A stretch of DNA of 64,000 bases from positions 1 through 64,000 of the forward strand of contig NZ_AUGM01000017.1 in NCBI RefSeq assembly GCF_000422665.1, given 5' to 3'. Below the pieces are notes generated by a model. The model saw only the letters and a program-made list of their open reading frames with translations, did not search any database and had not been told where the DNA came from. The DNA is from Ferrimonas senticii DSM 18821. GTDB taxonomy: Bacteria; Pseudomonadota; Gammaproteobacteria; Enterobacterales; Shewanellaceae. Within the stretch, counting starts at the first letter, position 1. Every line of letters starts with the position of its first letter. The position numbers and the translations under genes are program-made. Of the stretch, positions 63,085 through 64,000 are shown piece after piece.

Positions 63085-64000
63085 ATGACCGAGCTAGAGC
63101 TGCAACTGTCGCCATTTCAAACGCTGATTGATCGTCATCATGGCGACAGCCTGAAATGGAACCGCTTTGACGCCAAGGTGCTGCCGATGTGGGTCGCGGA
63201 TATGGACTTCGCTATCGCGCCGGCGATTCAGGCGGCGATTGCCGCGCGCACCGGGCACCCGTTGTATGGCTATGCCGAGGTCGATCAAGCGCTGCTTGAC
63301 GCTGCGGTCAGCTGGCTTAGTAAACGCTGGGATTGGCAAGTTAACCCGAAGCATCTGGTGGCATTACCGGCGGTGGTGCCGGGACTTAACTTTGCGGTTC
63401 GCGCCTTGGCTGAACCTAAGCGTCTGGCCTGGCCTAATCCGGTCTACGGGCCGATTGCTAAGGTGGCCGAACATCTTGGTCTTGAAGGCGGCACCTTTGC
63501 CGTCAGTGCCGAGCATGGTTGGGATCTGGCCGAGCTAGAAACCCAGCTTAAGCTGGGCGCCAAGGTGGTGCTGCTCTGTTGTCCACAAAATCCCATTGGC
63601 CGTACCTTTAGCCTTGATGAATATCAGCAGTTGGCGGCGCTGATTTTGCGCTATGACGCTTGGGTGGTCAGCGATGATATTCATGGGGATCTGATTTTTG
63701 ATGGCCAGCGTCACCTGCCGCTGGCCAAAGCGGTGCCGCAATTGGCTGAGCGAGTGCTAACGCTGTTTGCTGCTGGCAAGGCGTTCAATATCGCTGGGCT
63801 GCCGTTTGCCTTCGCCCACGTCAGCAACAACGACTGGCGTCGACGCCTGCAACGAGCCCTTGCTGGTTTTGCACCGGCACCGAATGTACTGGCAATGACC
63901 GCCAGCAAAGCCGCTTGGCAGCACGGCGAGTCGTGGCTGGAGGAGTTGCTTGAAACCTTGCAGCACAACCGTGAACTGCTGCGACAAGCCTTCGCGGATC
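63085..64000 (+). CDS. PatB/MalY-type PLP aminotransferase or C-S lyase (partial)
   Basis: Start only; runs off the window after 305 codons. Fold type I PLP enzyme: MWVADMDFAIAPAIQAAI at the N terminus is the hallmark of the MalY/PatB cystathionine beta-lyase group; WPNPVYGPI, CCPQNPIGRTF and SDDIHGDLIF bind cofactor, and Lys in AAGKAFNIAGLPFAF is the Schiff-base lysine. GAGGTAATAGGGAT precedes ATG 63085. Likely C-S lyase or aminotransferase; which one cannot be told. Confidence 0.88.
   Translation, partial: MTELELQLSPFQTLIDRHHGDSLKWNRFDAKVLPMWVADMDFAIAPAIQAAIAARTGHPLYGYAEVDQALLDAAVSWLSKRWDWQVNPKHLVALPAVVPGLNFAVRALAEPKRLAWPNPVYGPIAKVAEHLGLEGGTFAVSAEHGWDLAELETQLKLGAKVVLLCCPQNPIGRTFSLDEYQQLAALILRYDAWVVSDDIHGDLIFDGQRHLPLAKAVPQLAERVLTLFAAGKAFNIAGLPFAFAHVSNNDWRRRLQRALAGFAPAPNVLAMTASKAAWQHGESWLEELLETLQHNRELLRQAFAD

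Overview
The window is chromosomal DNA of a marine-type gammaproteobacterium in the Alteromonadales/Vibrionales neighbourhood. Ferrimonas or a close Shewanella relative is my best guess. This rests on gene order and protein families, not on a 16S gene. Family-typical blocks are acpH-queA-tgt-yajC-secDF, rnt-motY (a sodium-type flagellar T-ring gene), fadE near yafJ, lldP next to an Fe-S D-lactate dehydrogenase, the long-form aceBA pair and an ArrAB-like soluble molybdoenzyme. No phage, integrase, rRNA or CRISPR array is present, so nearly everything looks like core or niche-metabolism chromosome.

Layout. 1-8.2 kb: tRNA-Lys, small coiled-coil gene, grxA, radD, a Na+/H+ antiporter-family carrier, a 2-Cys peroxiredoxin, rnt, motY, and an overlapping SatD-like/DUF3307 pair. 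8.2-16 kb: DUF3622 gene, fadE, yafJ, DUF3108 gene, alkyltransferase-like protein, lipocalin and fadL; fadE and fadL share a FadR-like operator. 16-22 kb: lactate module (lldP, dld) with an elaborate leader, then a gene-free stretch holding two inverted copies of an intergenic repeat and a 249-bp MITE-like element. 22-30 kb: cysB, sdaA, ycfP, dusC and an hvfABC copper-binding RiPP cluster whose precursor carries ten EGKCG motifs. 30-41 kb: apt, ndk, a pentose/pentitol locus (D-lyxose isomerase, sugar ABC importer, xylulokinase, polyol dehydrogenase, LacI regulator) and dsbC. 41-48.5 kb: a two-component system in an operon with two spondin-domain proteins, then an ArrA/ArrB-like respiratory reductase. 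49-59 kb: glyoxylate shunt aceB-aceA, acpH, a 60-aa gene, queA-tgt-yajC-secD-secF. 59-64 kb: DUF2007 protein, a siroheme synthase with a decayed methyltransferase tail, a small membrane protein, dihydroorotase, M23 peptidase and a partial PatB/MalY-type aminotransferase running off the end.

How it works together: fatty acids (fadL, fadE), lactate (lldP, dld), serine (sdaA) and pentoses feed central metabolism, and acetyl-CoA is conserved by aceBA. The FadR-like, CRP-like, HexR/Cra-like and palindromic motifs are read by eye and are hypotheses.

The most noteworthy item is the hvfABC locus at 27.8-29.85 kb. Next come the ArrAB-like pair, the spondin/two-component operon, the siroheme synthase carrying a dead SUMT remnant, and the mobile/repeat patch at 21.3-22.2 kb.
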